A DNA stretch of 33,805 nt, from assembly GCF_012843705.1 (NCBI RefSeq), contig NZ_JABAFQ010000020.1:1-33805 (forward strand), read 5' to 3'. The position numbers and the translations under genes are program-made. This DNA comes from Fusobacterium sp. FSA-380-WT-3A. GTDB lineage: Bacteria; Fusobacteriota; Fusobacteriia; Fusobacteriales; Fusobacteriaceae. Numbering within the stretch: the stretch's first letter is position 1; each line of letters begins with the position of its first letter. Of the stretch, positions 17,332-25,896 are shown in pieces. The notes under the pieces were generated by a model. It did not search any database. It saw only the letters and a program-made list of their open reading frames with translations, and was not told where the DNA came from.

Positions 17332-17360
17332 TTAATACCATATTTATTAAAAATAAGCAA
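17332..17360 (-). promoter_or_regulatory. Promoter of the alpha-2-macroglobulin/pbpC operon
   Basis: Minus strand TTGCTT (17355-17360), 17-bp spacer, TATTAA (17332-17337). It lies just after the terminator of the upstream transporter gene. Confidence 0.5.
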
Positions 17361-17362
17361 AT

Positions 17363-17392
17363 AAAAAATGGGACTCATATAAAGTCCCATTT
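17363..17392 (-). terminator. Intrinsic terminator of the cstA-like gene
   Basis: 10-bp stem AAATGGGACT / AGTCCCATTT, 7-nt loop, T-run on the minus strand. Confidence 0.93.
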
Positions 17393-17413
17393 TAAAAATT
17401 TTTATTTTAAAAT

Positions 17414-18826
17414 TTATTTATTAACTGCTTCTTTATAAATAGGTAAGAATTTTTTGATAAAAGCAATTATAGAAATAGCAGCTACAATTAATCCAGCAGT
17501 ATTTCCTATAGATTCAGCCATTCTAAATCCTTCAGGAGCTATTAAAATATAAGAAGTAACCACTACAGTCATAAATGTAGCTGGAATAGCAGCCATCCAG
17601 AAGAATTTACCTCTTTTAGCAAGATAAGCAGCTCCAGCCCATAGAGCTATTGTTGCTAAAGTTTGGTTAGACCAACTGAAATATCTCCACAAAATATTGA
17701 AATCTATGAAACATAAAGCAATACCAATAACAAATAGAGGAATAGCAACAACAAATCTATTTAGAATAGGACCTTGTTTATAATTAATAGCATCAGCTAT
17801 TGTTAATCTAGCACTTCTGAAAGCTGTATCTCCTGAAGTTATAGGACAAGCAACAACTCCCAATAAAGCTAAAGCTCCTCCAACTTTTCCTAAAACAGTA
17901 GCTGAAATTTTATTAACTACAACAGCAGCTCCACCTTTAGATAAAGCAACTCCTAGACCTTCTGTTCCACCAAAGAAAGACATAGCAGCAGCAGCCCAAA
18001 TTAAAGCCACTATACCTTCAGCAATCATAGCTCCATAGAATACTTTTCTTCCTTGAGTTTCATTTCCTAAACATCTAGCCATCATAGGAGATTGAGTGGC
18101 ATGGAATCCTGAAATTGCTCCACAAGCTATTGAAATACATAAATAAGGGAATACTGATTGTCCTTTTGGATGATAATTTCTTAAAGCTAATTCAGGAATA
18201 TCATATCCTTGAATTATAATACCGAATCCAATACCAACAGCCATTATAAGTAAAGCTACACCAAATATAGGATAAATTTTACCAATAACTTTATCTATTG
18301 GTAATACAGTAGCGATTAGGTAATAAATAATTATAATTCCTATTAGGATTAATTTATCTATTCCTGTTAAATCATTTAATATAGCAGCAGGACTTGTTAC
18401 AAAAACAACTCCAACAAGAACTAATAAAACAACAGAGAATACTCTCATTAATTGTTTAGCTCCATTACCTAAGTTTTCTCCAACTAACTCAGCAACACTA
18501 GCTCCATCTCTTCTTAAAGACATCATACCAATTAAATAATCATGAACAGCTCCAGCAAAAATACATCCGAAAACTATCCAGATAAATGCTGCTGGACCCC
18601 ACATAGCTCCAGCAACAGCTCCAAATATAGGACCAGTACCAGCAATATTTAAGAATTGAATTAAGAAAGTTTTTTTAATATCCATTTCAACATAGTCAAC
18701 ACCATCTTCTAATCTTTTAGCTGGTGTTAAAGAATTTGAATCAGGAGCAAATACTTTTTCAACAAACTTACCATAAATAAAATAACCTACAATCAAAGCA
18801 ATTACAGAAACTACAAAACTTACCAT
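17414..18826 (-). CDS. cstA: CstA-family carbon starvation / pyruvate or peptide transporter (short form)
   Basis: A 470-residue polytopic inner-membrane protein with about 12 or more hydrophobic segments. It carries the CstA signatures FLNIAGTGPIFGAVAGAMWGP, GCIFAGAVHDYLIGMMSLRRDG and SGFHATQSPMMARCLGNE. It is shorter than E. coli CstA and BtsT (about 700 residues) but typical of the compact form in anaerobes. CstA-family proteins import peptides and, for BtsT and CstA, pyruvate. Its divergence from a LytS/LytTR pair, the class that controls btsT, favours pyruvate here; this is inference. Ribosome site AGGAGGTC precedes the ATG. The -35 is poor and phased LytTR-type boxes lie upstream, consistent with activation by the neighbouring regulator. 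Confidence 0.9.
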   Translation of the reverse strand: MVSFVVSVIALIVGYFIYGKFVEKVFAPDSNSLTPAKRLEDGVDYVEMDIKKTFLIQFLNIAGTGPIFGAVAGAMWGPAAFIWIVFGCIFAGAVHDYLIGMMSLRRDGASVAELVGENLGNGAKQLMRVFSVVLLVLVGVVFVTSPAAILNDLTGIDKLILIGIIIIYYLIATVLPIDKVIGKIYPIFGVALLIMAVGIGFGIIIQGYDIPELALRNYHPKGQSVFPYLCISIACGAISGFHATQSPMMARCLGNETQGRKVFYGAMIAEGIVALIWAAAAMSFFGGTEGLGVALSKGGAAVVVNKISATVLGKVGGALALLGVVACPITSGDTAFRSARLTIADAINYKQGPILNRFVVAIPLFVIGIALCFIDFNILWRYFSWSNQTLATIALWAGAAYLAKRGKFFWMAAIPATFMTVVVTSYILIAPEGFRMAESIGNTAGLIVAAISIIAFIKKFLPIYKEAVNK

Positions 18827-18864
18827 AGACTAGACCTCCTAAAAAATATATTTTTTCTATATTA

Positions 18865-18894
18865 ATTGTACTATTTTTTTAATAAAAAATAGTA
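18865..18894 (-). promoter_or_regulatory. cstA promoter with overlapping inverted repeat
   Basis: Minus strand -10 TACAAT (18865-18870) with a poor -35 (ACTATT, 18888-18893) at 17 bp. A perfect 11-bp inverted repeat TACTATTTTTT / AAAAAATAGTA (18869-18894) spans both elements and may be an extra operator. Confidence 0.5.
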
Positions 18895-18904
18895 TTTTCA
18901 TACT

Positions 18905-18955
18905 TAATATGTGTTTTTTTGTGCTTGAAATGTATTTTATTGAGTGTGAAATGTA
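18905..18955. promoter_or_regulatory. Phased direct repeats, probable LytTR-regulator binding sites
   Basis: TGAAATGTA occurs twice (18926-18934 and 18947-18955), exactly 21 bp apart. A 6/9 match (TAATATGTG, 18905-18913) lies one more 21-bp step toward cstA. On the minus strand the repeat reads TACATTTCA, close to LytTR sites such as the ComE box (9-bp repeats with 12-bp spacer). They lie about 47-97 bp upstream of the inferred cstA start. Confidence 0.65.
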
Positions 18956-18957
18956 CT

Positions 18958-18963
18958 TATAAT
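18958..18963 (+). promoter_or_regulatory. -10 of the LytS/LytTR operon
   Basis: TATAAT three bases after the second LytTR-type repeat; no good -35. The adjacent repeat implies that the regulator also affects its own operon. Confidence 0.45.
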
Positions 18964-19005
18964 ATTTATTAATATATGATAAAATATTTTTGAGGTGATA
19001 AAATC

Positions 19006-20658
19006 ATGTTTAACTTAGTTAGTGCTCTTTTAAATAATTTAGGTCATATAATAGTTATTGCTTTCTTTTTTACTAGAATGAAAAACTCTAGAAATATTTT
19101 TGTAAAAGAAAAATATAATTTAAAGGATATTTTATTATTATCTTTATTTTTTGGTGGATTAGCTATTATAGGAACTTATTCAGGAATAGATTATAAAGGT
19201 TCTATAGCTAATACAAGAAATATAGGAGTCATTGTAGGAGGACTTTTAGTTTCTCCTTATGTAGGTATTTTATCTGGAATAATATCAGGATTACATAGAT
19301 ATTTTTTATTATCAGGACAATTTACAGCTATTCCTTGTACAATTTCTACAATTGTAGGAGGATTTTTTGTAGCTTATCTTTCAAAATATACAAATGAAAA
19401 AAATAAATATTTATTTGGATTCTTAGCAGGATTTTTAATAGAAAATTTAAGTATGCTTTTAATAGTTTTAATGGGAGAGGATAGAAATCTTGCTATTGAA
19501 ATAGTTTATAATATCTATATACCAATGATATTAGCAAATGCTTTAGGTGTACCTATTGTTATATTAATTATAGAAAGTATAATAGAAGAAAAAGAAATTA
19601 TAGCAGGAAAACAAGCAAAATTATCACTTAAAATAGCTGAGAAAACTTTACCATATTTTTCAAATGGAGGATCATTAGATGAAGTTTGTAAAATTATAAT
19701 GGAGTCTTTAGAAGCTAAAGCAGTAGTTTTAACTAATGAAAAGTTTATTATAGGTAAATATTATTATAGTGATGAATATAGATTAAATCATATTGAAATA
19801 AAAAGTGAGGCTACAAAAGAGGTTATTAAAACAGGAAAAATTTTTATAACTAATAATAAATTAGATAAAACTACCTTTGAATGTGTTGATGGAAATATAA
19901 AATCATATATTATAGTTCCATTGTATAAAGAAAAATATGTATCTGGTACTTTAAAAATATATTTTGATAAATTAAGTGAGATAACTGAGAGTAAAAAAAT
20001 TCTCATTATAGGATTAGCTCAATTAATTTCTACTCAATTAGAACTTACAAAAATTGAAAATTTTAAGGCTATGGCAAGAGAAGCTAATATAAAAATGTTA
20101 CAAACTCAAATAAATCCACATTTTTTATTCAATGCATTGAATACTATAACTTCTTTTATTAGGATAAATCCAGAAAAAGCGAGAGATATTATAATAAATT
20201 TATCTACTATATTAAGATTTAATCTTGAAAATTTTAATAAATTGGTTACTATTGATAGAGAATTAGAACAAGTAAAAGCGTATGTTAATATAGAACAAGC
20301 ACGTTTTACTAATAAGATAAAAGTAAATTATAAAATAGAAGATGGTATAGGAGATTTTCAAATACCAAGTCTTATTATTCAACCTTTAGTAGAAAATAGT
20401 ATAAAACATGGAATATTACCAAGAAGAGAGGGAGGAATAGTAGATATTATTATTAATAAAAGAAATGAAAAACATTTATTAATTGAAATAAAAGATAATG
20501 GAGTTGGAATATCTCAAGAAGTAATAAATTCTTTAGAAAATGAAGAAGAAAAAAGTATAGGATTAAGAAATGTTCATAGAAGATTAAAACTTCTTTATGG
20601 AAGAGGACTTAATATAAAAAAATTAAAAGAAGGGACATCTATAATTTTTGAAATATAA
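19006..20658 (+). CDS. LytS/BtsS-type sensor histidine kinase, probable pyruvate sensor
   Basis: A 550-residue inner-membrane kinase. Residues 1-195 form the 5TM-5TMR_LYT sensor; about 205-345 is a GAF domain; the His_kinase motif LQTQINPHFLFNALNTI places the phosphorylated His at 372; HATPase_c follows with VENSIKHGI and KDNGVGIS. In the sensor, R71 (ANTRNIG), R98 (GLHRYF), C111 and S114 (IPCTIST) match in identity and almost exactly in number the residues reported for pyruvate binding in E. coli BtsS (R72, R99, C110, S113). The gene is divergent from a CstA-family transporter and nine bases upstream of its response regulator. Ribosome site GAGGTGAT. Pyruvate sensing is inferred from residues and context. 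Confidence 0.93.
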   Translation: MFNLVSALLNNLGHIIVIAFFFTRMKNSRNIFVKEKYNLKDILLLSLFFGGLAIIGTYSGIDYKGSIANTRNIGVIVGGLLVSPYVGILSGIISGLHRYFLLSGQFTAIPCTISTIVGGFFVAYLSKYTNEKNKYLFGFLAGFLIENLSMLLIVLMGEDRNLAIEIVYNIYIPMILANALGVPIVILIIESIIEEKEIIAGKQAKLSLKIAEKTLPYFSNGGSLDEVCKIIMESLEAKAVVLTNEKFIIGKYYYSDEYRLNHIEIKSEATKEVIKTGKIFITNNKLDKTTFECVDGNIKSYIIVPLYKEKYVSGTLKIYFDKLSEITESKKILIIGLAQLISTQLELTKIENFKAMAREANIKMLQTQINPHFLFNALNTITSFIRINPEKARDIIINLSTILRFNLENFNKLVTIDRELEQVKAYVNIEQARFTNKIKVNYKIEDGIGDFQIPSLIIQPLVENSIKHGILPRREGGIVDIIINKRNEKHLLIEIKDNGVGISQEVINSLENEEEKSIGLRNVHRRLKLLYGRGLNIKKLKEGTSIIFEI

Positions 20659-20667
20659 GGAGAAAAT

Positions 20668-21396
20668 ATGTTAAATTATATAATTGTAGAAGATGAATAT
20701 CCAGCAAGAGAAGAATTAAAATATTTTATAAATCTTTATAAAGAATTTTCTTTAGAGAGTGAATTTGATAATCCTATAGATGCTCTTAAATTTTTAGAAA
20801 ATACTAAAGTTGATATAGCATTTTTAGATATTAATATGCCTGGAATAGATGGAATAAATTTAGGAAAAATTATTCATAAATTAAATCCTAGTATGAAAAT
20901 AATATTTATTACTGCCTATAGAGAATATGGCGTAGAAGCTTTTGACATAAAAGCTTTTGATTATATTTTAAAACCTTATTCAGAAGAAAGAATAAAGAAA
21001 ACTTTAGAAGAATTATTAAAAGATAATCAAAAAGAGAAAAATAAAGTTTTAAAAAATGAATTAATAAATAAATTAGCTGTTTCAGAAGAGGGAAAAATAA
21101 TTATTTTATCTTTAGAAGATATTTATTATATAGAAGCTGATGAAAAGGAGTGTTTAGTTCATACTAAAAATAAAATTTATACCACTAAACAAAAAATTTC
21201 AAAATTAGAAGAGGTATTGTCAAATAAAAAATTTTTTAAAAGTCATAGAGCTTACTTAGTAAATATAGATAAAATAAGAGAACTTGAAGCTTGGTTTAGT
21301 GGAGGATATTTAATAAAACTTGAAGATGTTCCTAATAAAATTCCTTTAAGTAGAAATAGAATAAAAGCATTTAAAGAGATGTTTATTTTAAAATAA
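20668..21396 (+). CDS. LytTR-family response regulator
   Basis: A 242-residue cytoplasmic regulator. The receiver domain (1-115) has acidic residues E8/D9, phospho-acceptor D54 in AFLDINMPG, T82 and K102 (ILKPY). The LytTR DNA-binding domain (about 135-240) includes YYIEADEKECLVHT and FFKSHRAYLVNIDKI, both diagnostic of the family. Its ribosome site (AAGGAG) overlaps the kinase stop codon, so the two are co-translated as a pair. The likely targets are the phased 9-bp repeats between this operon and the divergent transporter gene, by analogy with BtsR control of btsT. Confidence 0.95.
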   Translation: MLNYIIVEDEYPAREELKYFINLYKEFSLESEFDNPIDALKFLENTKVDIAFLDINMPGIDGINLGKIIHKLNPSMKIIFITAYREYGVEAFDIKAFDYILKPYSEERIKKTLEELLKDNQKEKNKVLKNELINKLAVSEEGKIIILSLEDIYYIEADEKECLVHTKNKIYTTKQKISKLEEVLSNKKFFKSHRAYLVNIDKIRELEAWFSGGYLIKLEDVPNKIPLSRNRIKAFKEMFILK

Positions 21397-21414
21397 TTTT
21401 TATTAGAACTATTA

Positions 21415-21443
21415 TTGATAATAGAATAATCTTGTGTTATACT
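21415..21443 (+). promoter_or_regulatory. Promoter of the SLH-protein/pgi/aminopeptidase genes
   Basis: TTGATA (21415-21420), 17-bp spacer, TATACT (21438-21443). Confidence 0.8.
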
Positions 21444-21459
21444 AAGAGAAGGAGGAAAT

Positions 21460-21900
21460 ATGAAATTAAAATTATTAGGAAGCCTTTTTATTTTTTCAAC
21501 AATAATATATGGAGAAGTTGCATTTAAAGATGTTCCTAAAGAACATTGGGCATATAAATCTATCAATAATTTAGTAAATAATCAAATTATAGATGAAAAA
21601 GATGTAAATTTTAATGGAAATGCACCTTTAACAAGATACCAATTTGCTTATGAATTATCAAAATTATTTAATAAGCTAGATATGGAAAAAATAGATAAAA
21701 AAGAAATAGAAGTTTTAAGAGGAATAGTAACAAATTTTTCTGCTGAACTTAATAAAATAGGATTTGATTACAAAGAATTTGAGGAAAAATTATCTCAAAC
21801 AAGTGAAGATATAGATACTTTAAAGAAAATGGTTGAAATCAATAATATAAAAATAAAAAATCTTGAAGATAGATTAAAAAGTTTAGAAAAGAAAAGATAA
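21460..21900 (+). CDS. Exported SLH-domain coiled-coil protein
   Basis: A 146-residue exported protein. Residues 1-18 are a signal peptide (MKLKLLGSLFIFSTIIYGEV). A single S-layer-homology domain covers about 20-70 (FKDVPKEHWAYKSINNLVNNQ, then the LTRYQFAYELSKLF helix). The rest is a charged coiled coil (NNIKIKNLEDRLKSLEKKR). One SLH domain plus coiled coil resembles the N-terminal part of Omp-alpha/OmpM-type proteins, which link peptidoglycan to the outer membrane, but no C-terminal barrel or second membrane anchor is present. It could cap or space envelope layers; this is inference. It has its own promoter and is 31 bases before pgi. Confidence 0.82.
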   Translation: MKLKLLGSLFIFSTIIYGEVAFKDVPKEHWAYKSINNLVNNQIIDEKDVNFNGNAPLTRYQFAYELSKLFNKLDMEKIDKKEIEVLRGIVTNFSAELNKIGFDYKEFEEKLSQTSEDIDTLKKMVEINNIKIKNLEDRLKSLEKKR

Positions 21901-21931
21901 AATTATAAATTTAAAATAGGAGTGATGTATA

Positions 21932-23272
21932 ATGACTAAACTAAAATTGGATTTATCAAAAGTTTCAAGTTTTGTGTCTGAAGAAGAAATTTTAGGAATG
22001 GAAACAGAAGTTAATGAAGCTGAAAAAGTTCTTATGGGAGGGACAGGAAAAGGAAATGACTTTTTAGGTTGGATAACTCTTCCTACAGACTATGATAAGG
22101 ATGAGTTTGAAAGAATAAAAAAAGCTGCTGAAAAAATAAAAAATAATTCAGAAGTTTTAGTTGTTATAGGAATTGGAGGTTCTTATTTAGGAGCAAGAGC
22201 AACGATAGATTTTTTATCTCATACTTTCTATAATAAAGTAACTAAGGGACATCCAGAAATATATTTTGCTGGAAACAGTATTTCTGGAACTTATTTAGCT
22301 CATTTAATAGAAACTATAGGAGATAGAGATTTTTCAGTAAATGTAATTTCTAAATCAGGAACAACAACAGAGCCAGCTATTGCTTTTAGAATTTTTAAAG
22401 AAATGTTAGAGAAAAAATATGGAATAGAAGGAGCTAGAGAAAGAATATTTGCTACAACAGATTCAGCAAAAGGAGCTCTAAAAAAATTAGCTACAGAAGA
22501 GGGATATGAAACATTTACAATTCCAGACAATGTTGGAGGAAGATTTTCTGTTTTAACTCCAGTTGGATTACTACCAATAGCAGCAGCTGGAATTAATATA
22601 GATGATTTAATGGCTGGGGCAAGAGAAGCTCAAAATGATTATACAGCTCCCTATAAAGAAAATGATTGTTATAAATATGCAGCAACTAGAAATTTATTAT
22701 TAAGAAAAGGAAAATCAATAGAACTTTTAATAAATTATGAACCTAAATTACACTATGTTGCTGAATGGTGGAAACAATTATACGGAGAATCAGAAGGAAA
22801 AGATGGAAAAGGATTATTCCCAGCATCAGTAGATTTAAGTACTGATTTACACTCTATGGGACAATATATCCAAGATGGTCAAAGAACATTATTTGAAACT
22901 CTTATTGATATAGAAGAAAAAGAAACAGATGTAGTAATTCCATTTGATAAAGATGATTTAGATGGACTTAACTATATAGCAGGAAAAGGAATGAATTTTG
23001 TTAATGAAAAAGCTATGTTAGGAACTCAACTAGCTCATGTTGATGGTGGAGTACCTAATATAAGAGTATGTATGCCTAAAGTAGATGCTTTCAGTTTAGG
23101 ATATTTATTCTATTTCTTTGAAAAAGCTTGTGGAATCAGTGGATATTTATTAGAAGTAAATCCATTTGACCAACCAGGTGTAGAAGCTTATAAGAAAAAT
23201 ATGTTTGCATTATTAGGTAAAAAAGGATATGAAAAAGAAGCTGAAGCTTTAAATAAAAGATTAGCTAAATAA
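21932..23272 (+). CDS. pgi: Glucose-6-phosphate isomerase
   Basis: A 446-residue cytoplasmic enzyme interconverting glucose-6-phosphate and fructose-6-phosphate in glycolysis. Length matches the compact bacterial form. Signatures are [11 protein letters not shown] near residue 80, [14 protein letters not shown] (sugar-phosphate binding), [18 protein letters not shown] (Prosite-type PGI motif with the catalytic Arg) and the C-terminal [16 protein letters not shown] containing the conserved Lys. The ribosome site AGGAGTGAT precedes the ATG. It is likely co-transcribed with the upstream SLH gene and the downstream aminopeptidase (30-base gap). Confidence 0.98.
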   Translation: MTKLKLDLSKVSSFVSEEEILGMETEVNEAEKVLMGGTGKGNDFLGWITLPTDYDKDEFERIKKAAEKIKNNSEVLVVIGIGGSYLGARATIDFLSHTFYNKVTKGHPEIYFAGNSISGTYLAHLIETIGDRDFSVNVISKSGTTTEPAIAFRIFKEMLEKKYGIEGARERIFATTDSAKGALKKLATEEGYETFTIPDNVGGRFSVLTPVGLLPIAAAGINIDDLMAGAREAQNDYTAPYKENDCYKYAATRNLLLRKGKSIELLINYEPKLHYVAEWWKQLYGESEGKDGKGLFPASVDLSTDLHSMGQYIQDGQRTLFETLIDIEEKETDVVIPFDKDDLDGLNYIAGKGMNFVNEKAMLGTQLAHVDGGVPNIRVCMPKVDAFSLGYLFYFFEKACGISGYLLEVNPFDQPGVEAYKKNMFALLGKKGYEKEAEALNKRLAK

Positions 23273-23302
23273 ATATAAAAGCTAAAAAGTAGGTGGTAGA
23301 AA

Positions 23303-24742
23303 ATGTTATACAAAAAAACTAATGGTTGGAAAAATATTTCTTCTGAAAAAATGGAAGAGATATTTGCCATGGGAGAAGAATACAAAAAAGTTTTAGACCT
23401 TGGAAAAACAGAAAGAGAGTTTGTTGAGTTAGCTACTAGTTTTGCAAAAGAATGTGGGTTCGTAGATGCTAGATTAAAGACTTATCTTGTTCCTGGAGAT
23501 AAAATTTACTACCTTAATAGACATAAAAATATAGTTCTTGCTGTAATTGGTAAAGAAGATATTTTAAAAGGAATAAATTATATAGTTTCTCATATAGATT
23601 CTCCTAGACTTGATTTAAAACAAAATCCATTATATGAAGAATTTGAACTAGCTTATATGAAAACACATTATTATGGTGGAATAAAAAAATATCAATGGGC
23701 TTCAATTCCATTAGCTCTTCATGGAGTAGTAGTTCTTTCTAATGGAGAAAAAGTAAAAGTTTCTATAGGAGAACATGAAGGAGACCCTGTATTTACAGTT
23801 CCAGATATATTACCTCATCTAGACAGAAAAGTTCAAGGAGATAGAACTGCTAGAGAAGTTATAAAAGGAGAAGAATTACAAATAATTGTAGGTTCAATTC
23901 CAACAACTATAGAGGATAAAGAAATAAAAGATTTAGTAAAATATAATATTTTAGAAAAACTTAATAAAATATATGGAATGATAGAAGAAGATTTTATTTC
24001 AGCTGAATTGGAGTTAGTTCCAAGTCAAAAAGCTAAAGATGTAGGATTAGATAGGTCTATGATTGGAGCTTATGGTCAAGACGATAGGATTTGTGCTTAT
24101 ACATCTTTAAGAGCTATTCTTGATATTCATGAAGTACCAGAAAGAACAATAGTATGTTTCTTAGCTGATAAAGAGGAAACAGGTTCTGATGGAGCAACAG
24201 GTCTTCAAAGTGAATTTATAGATTATTTTACAAGTGACATGATTTATAAAATAAAAGGAAATTATTCAGATTTATATTTAAAAGAAGTTTTTTGGAATTC
24301 TAAAGCACTTTCTTCAGATGTTAATGCTGGAATAGATCCAATATTTAAAAGTGTTCATGACTCTCAAAATGCCCCACAACTTGGATATGGAGTTGTTATA
24401 GTAAAATATACAGGTTCTGGTGGAAAATATAGTACTAATGATGCTGATGCTGAATATGTTGGAGAAATTAGAAAAATGTTAAATGATAACAATATATTAT
24501 GGCAAACAGGAATGTTAGGAAAAGTTGATGAAGGTGGAGGAGGAACAGTTGCTAAATATCTATCAAAAAAAGGAATTAATACAATAGATATTGGTCCAGC
24601 TTTACTTGCTATGCATTCACCATTTGAGATTTCTTCTAAATTAGATGTATTTGAAACTTATAGAGCTTATAAAGCTTTTTATAAAGGGCAAAAACAAGAA
24701 GAGAAAAAATATATTCCAAAAAGTAATAAAATATATTTATAA
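23303..24742 (+). CDS. M18-family zinc aminopeptidase
   Basis: A 479-residue cytoplasmic metallo-aminopeptidase of the bacterial ApeA-like branch. The zinc ligands are visible: His97 in VSHIDSPRLDL, the bridging Asp in AYGQDDRIC, the catalytic Glu pair in DKEETGSDGATG, and a C-terminal His in AMHSPFE. The family forms dodecamers and removes N-terminal residues from peptides, commonly acidic or neutral; the exact specificity is unknown. An amino-acid-fermenting anaerobe would use such an enzyme in peptide catabolism. ATG preceded by AGGTGG. It is the last gene before a terminator. Confidence 0.93.
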   Translation: MLYKKTNGWKNISSEKMEEIFAMGEEYKKVLDLGKTEREFVELATSFAKECGFVDARLKTYLVPGDKIYYLNRHKNIVLAVIGKEDILKGINYIVSHIDSPRLDLKQNPLYEEFELAYMKTHYYGGIKKYQWASIPLALHGVVVLSNGEKVKVSIGEHEGDPVFTVPDILPHLDRKVQGDRTAREVIKGEELQIIVGSIPTTIEDKEIKDLVKYNILEKLNKIYGMIEEDFISAELELVPSQKAKDVGLDRSMIGAYGQDDRICAYTSLRAILDIHEVPERTIVCFLADKEETGSDGATGLQSEFIDYFTSDMIYKIKGNYSDLYLKEVFWNSKALSSDVNAGIDPIFKSVHDSQNAPQLGYGVVIVKYTGSGGKYSTNDADAEYVGEIRKMLNDNNILWQTGMLGKVDEGGGGTVAKYLSKKGINTIDIGPALLAMHSPFEISSKLDVFETYRAYKAFYKGQKQEEKKYIPKSNKIYL

Positions 24743-24752
24743 ATTAAATATT

Positions 24753-24783
24753 AAATAGAGAGGTTTATTCCTCTCTATTTTTA
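24753..24783 (+). terminator. Intrinsic terminator after the aminopeptidase gene
   Basis: Perfect 11-bp stem AAATAGAGAGG / CCTCTCTATTT, 6-nt loop, T-rich tail. Confidence 0.93.
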
Positions 24784-24841
24784 TATAAAAATAAATTTTA
24801 AATATAATTTAACAAAAAAGTTTAAAAATCAATAAATTTTC

Positions 24842-24870
24842 TTGACTTTTTTTGTTAATTCATGTATAAT
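24842..24870 (+). promoter_or_regulatory. Strong promoter of rplM-rpsI
   Basis: TTGACT (24842-24847), 17-bp spacer, perfect TATAAT (24865-24870). Start near 24877. Confidence 0.92.
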
Positions 24871-24876
24871 CATAAG

Positions 24877-24943
24877 GTAATTTAACCTTTCCCACAAAGG
24901 ACCGTTGCGTTATATATATTATATAACTGAATTTTTTAGGAGG
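24877..24943 (+). promoter_or_regulatory. rplM: Structured rplM leader (L13 leader-like)
   Basis: A leader of about 70 nt with two hairpins: CCTTT-CCCAC-AAAGG (24886-24900) and the perfect 8-bp GTTATATA-TAT-TATATAAC (24909-24927), separated by ACCGTTGC and followed by the ribosome site. L13 operons in other bacteria have autogenously controlled leaders; whether this matches the known family needs a covariance search. Confidence 0.55.
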
Positions 24944-24949
24944 AAAAAA

Positions 24950-25384
24950 GTGAAAAAATACACTGTAATGCAAAGAAAAGAAGATGTTGTTAGAGATTGG
25001 TATCACTACGACGCTGAAGGAGTAGTTTTAGGAAGATTAGCAGTAGAAATCGCTAAAAAATTAATGGGAAAAGAAAAAGTTTCTTTCACACCTCATGTTG
25101 ATGGAGGAGATTATGTAGTAGTTACTAACATAGATAAAGTAGTAGTTACTGGAAAGAAAATGACAGATAAACTATATTATAGACACTCTGGATTCCCAGG
25201 AGGAATTAGCAAAAGAACTTTTGCTGAAGTTATAACTAAAAAACCAGAAGATGCTTTAATGCTAGCTGTAAAAAGAATGCTTCCAAAAAATAAATTAGGA
25301 AGAGAACAATTAACAAGATTAAGATTATTTGTTGGTGCTGAGCACGATCATGTTGCACAAAAACCTACAAAGGTAGAAATGTAA
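24950..25384 (+). CDS. rplM: 50S ribosomal protein L13
   Basis: A 144-residue ribosomal protein, binding 23S rRNA early in 50S assembly. Recognised by [20 protein letters not shown] at the N-terminus and [15 protein letters not shown] and [16 protein letters not shown] in the centre. Translation begins at GTG 24950, six bases after AGGAGG. The open frame extends 15 codons upstream into the leader hairpins, which is not coding. It is the first gene of the usual rplM-rpsI operon, 13 bases before rpsI. Confidence 0.98.
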   Translation: MKKYTVMQRKEDVVRDWYHYDAEGVVLGRLAVEIAKKLMGKEKVSFTPHVDGGDYVVVTNIDKVVVTGKKMTDKLYYRHSGFPGGISKRTFAEVITKKPEDALMLAVKRMLPKNKLGREQLTRLRLFVGAEHDHVAQKPTKVEM

Positions 25385-25397
25385 GGGGGTATTAACA

Positions 25398-25796
25398 GTG
25401 GCAGAAATGAATCAATTTAGAGGAACTGGAAGAAGAAAAACTTCTGTAGCAAGAGTAAGATTAATTCCTGGAGAAAAAGGAATTGTTATAAACGGTAAAG
25501 AAATGAAAGAATATTTTGGAGGAAGAGAAATCCTTTCTAAAATAGTTGAGCAACCATTAGTTTTAACTGAAACTTTAGATAAATATCAAGTTATAGTTAA
25601 TGTTTATGGAGGAGGAAACTCTGGACAAGCTGGAGCAATCAGACATGGAGTTGCAAGAGCTTTATTATTAGCTGATGAAACTTTAAGAGGAGCTTTAAAA
25701 GAAGCTGGATTCTTAACTAGAGACTCAAGAATGGTTGAAAGAAAAAAATTCGGAAGAAGAAAAGCAAGAAGAAGTCCTCAATTCTCAAAAAGATAA
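25398..25796 (+). CDS. rpsI: 30S ribosomal protein S9
   Basis: A 132-residue ribosomal protein whose C-terminal tail reaches the P-site tRNA. The family signature [17 protein letters not shown], the loop [20 protein letters not shown], and the basic tail ending SPQFSKR are intact. Start is GTG after AAGGGGGT. Its last codons and stop (AAAAGATAA) are the start of a sequence repeated in degenerate form at 28420, which marks this 3' end as the insertion point of the mobile-element remnant that follows. Confidence 0.98.
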   Translation: MAEMNQFRGTGRRKTSVARVRLIPGEKGIVINGKEMKEYFGGREILSKIVEQPLVLTETLDKYQVIVNVYGGGNSGQAGAIRHGVARALLLADETLRGALKEAGFLTRDSRMVERKKFGRRKARRSPQFSKR

Positions 25797-25844
25797 TTTT
25801 TTACAGTTTATTTTTATATACAACACCTCACAAGCCTTGTGTTT
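25790..25844. repeat. Left flanking repeat (attL-like) overlapping the rpsI 3' end
   Basis: Contains AAGATAATTTT (25790-25800, covering the rpsI stop codon), then TTTTTATATACAA and the terminator stem. The same order is seen at 28420-28460, without 13 bases present only here. Within the terminator portion the two copies differ only by C (left) versus T (right). Confidence 0.55.
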
Positions 25845-25857
25845 GTGGGGTTTTTTC
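25826..25857 (+). terminator. Intrinsic terminator of rplM-rpsI
   Basis: 10-bp stem CCTCACAAGC / GTTTGTGGGG with two G-U pairs, 5-nt loop, six T. The copy at 28441-28460 has lost this stem. Confidence 0.85.
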
Positions 25858-25896
25858 TTTTTTTGACTTTCTAAAAATTTATAAAAAATCATTGAG

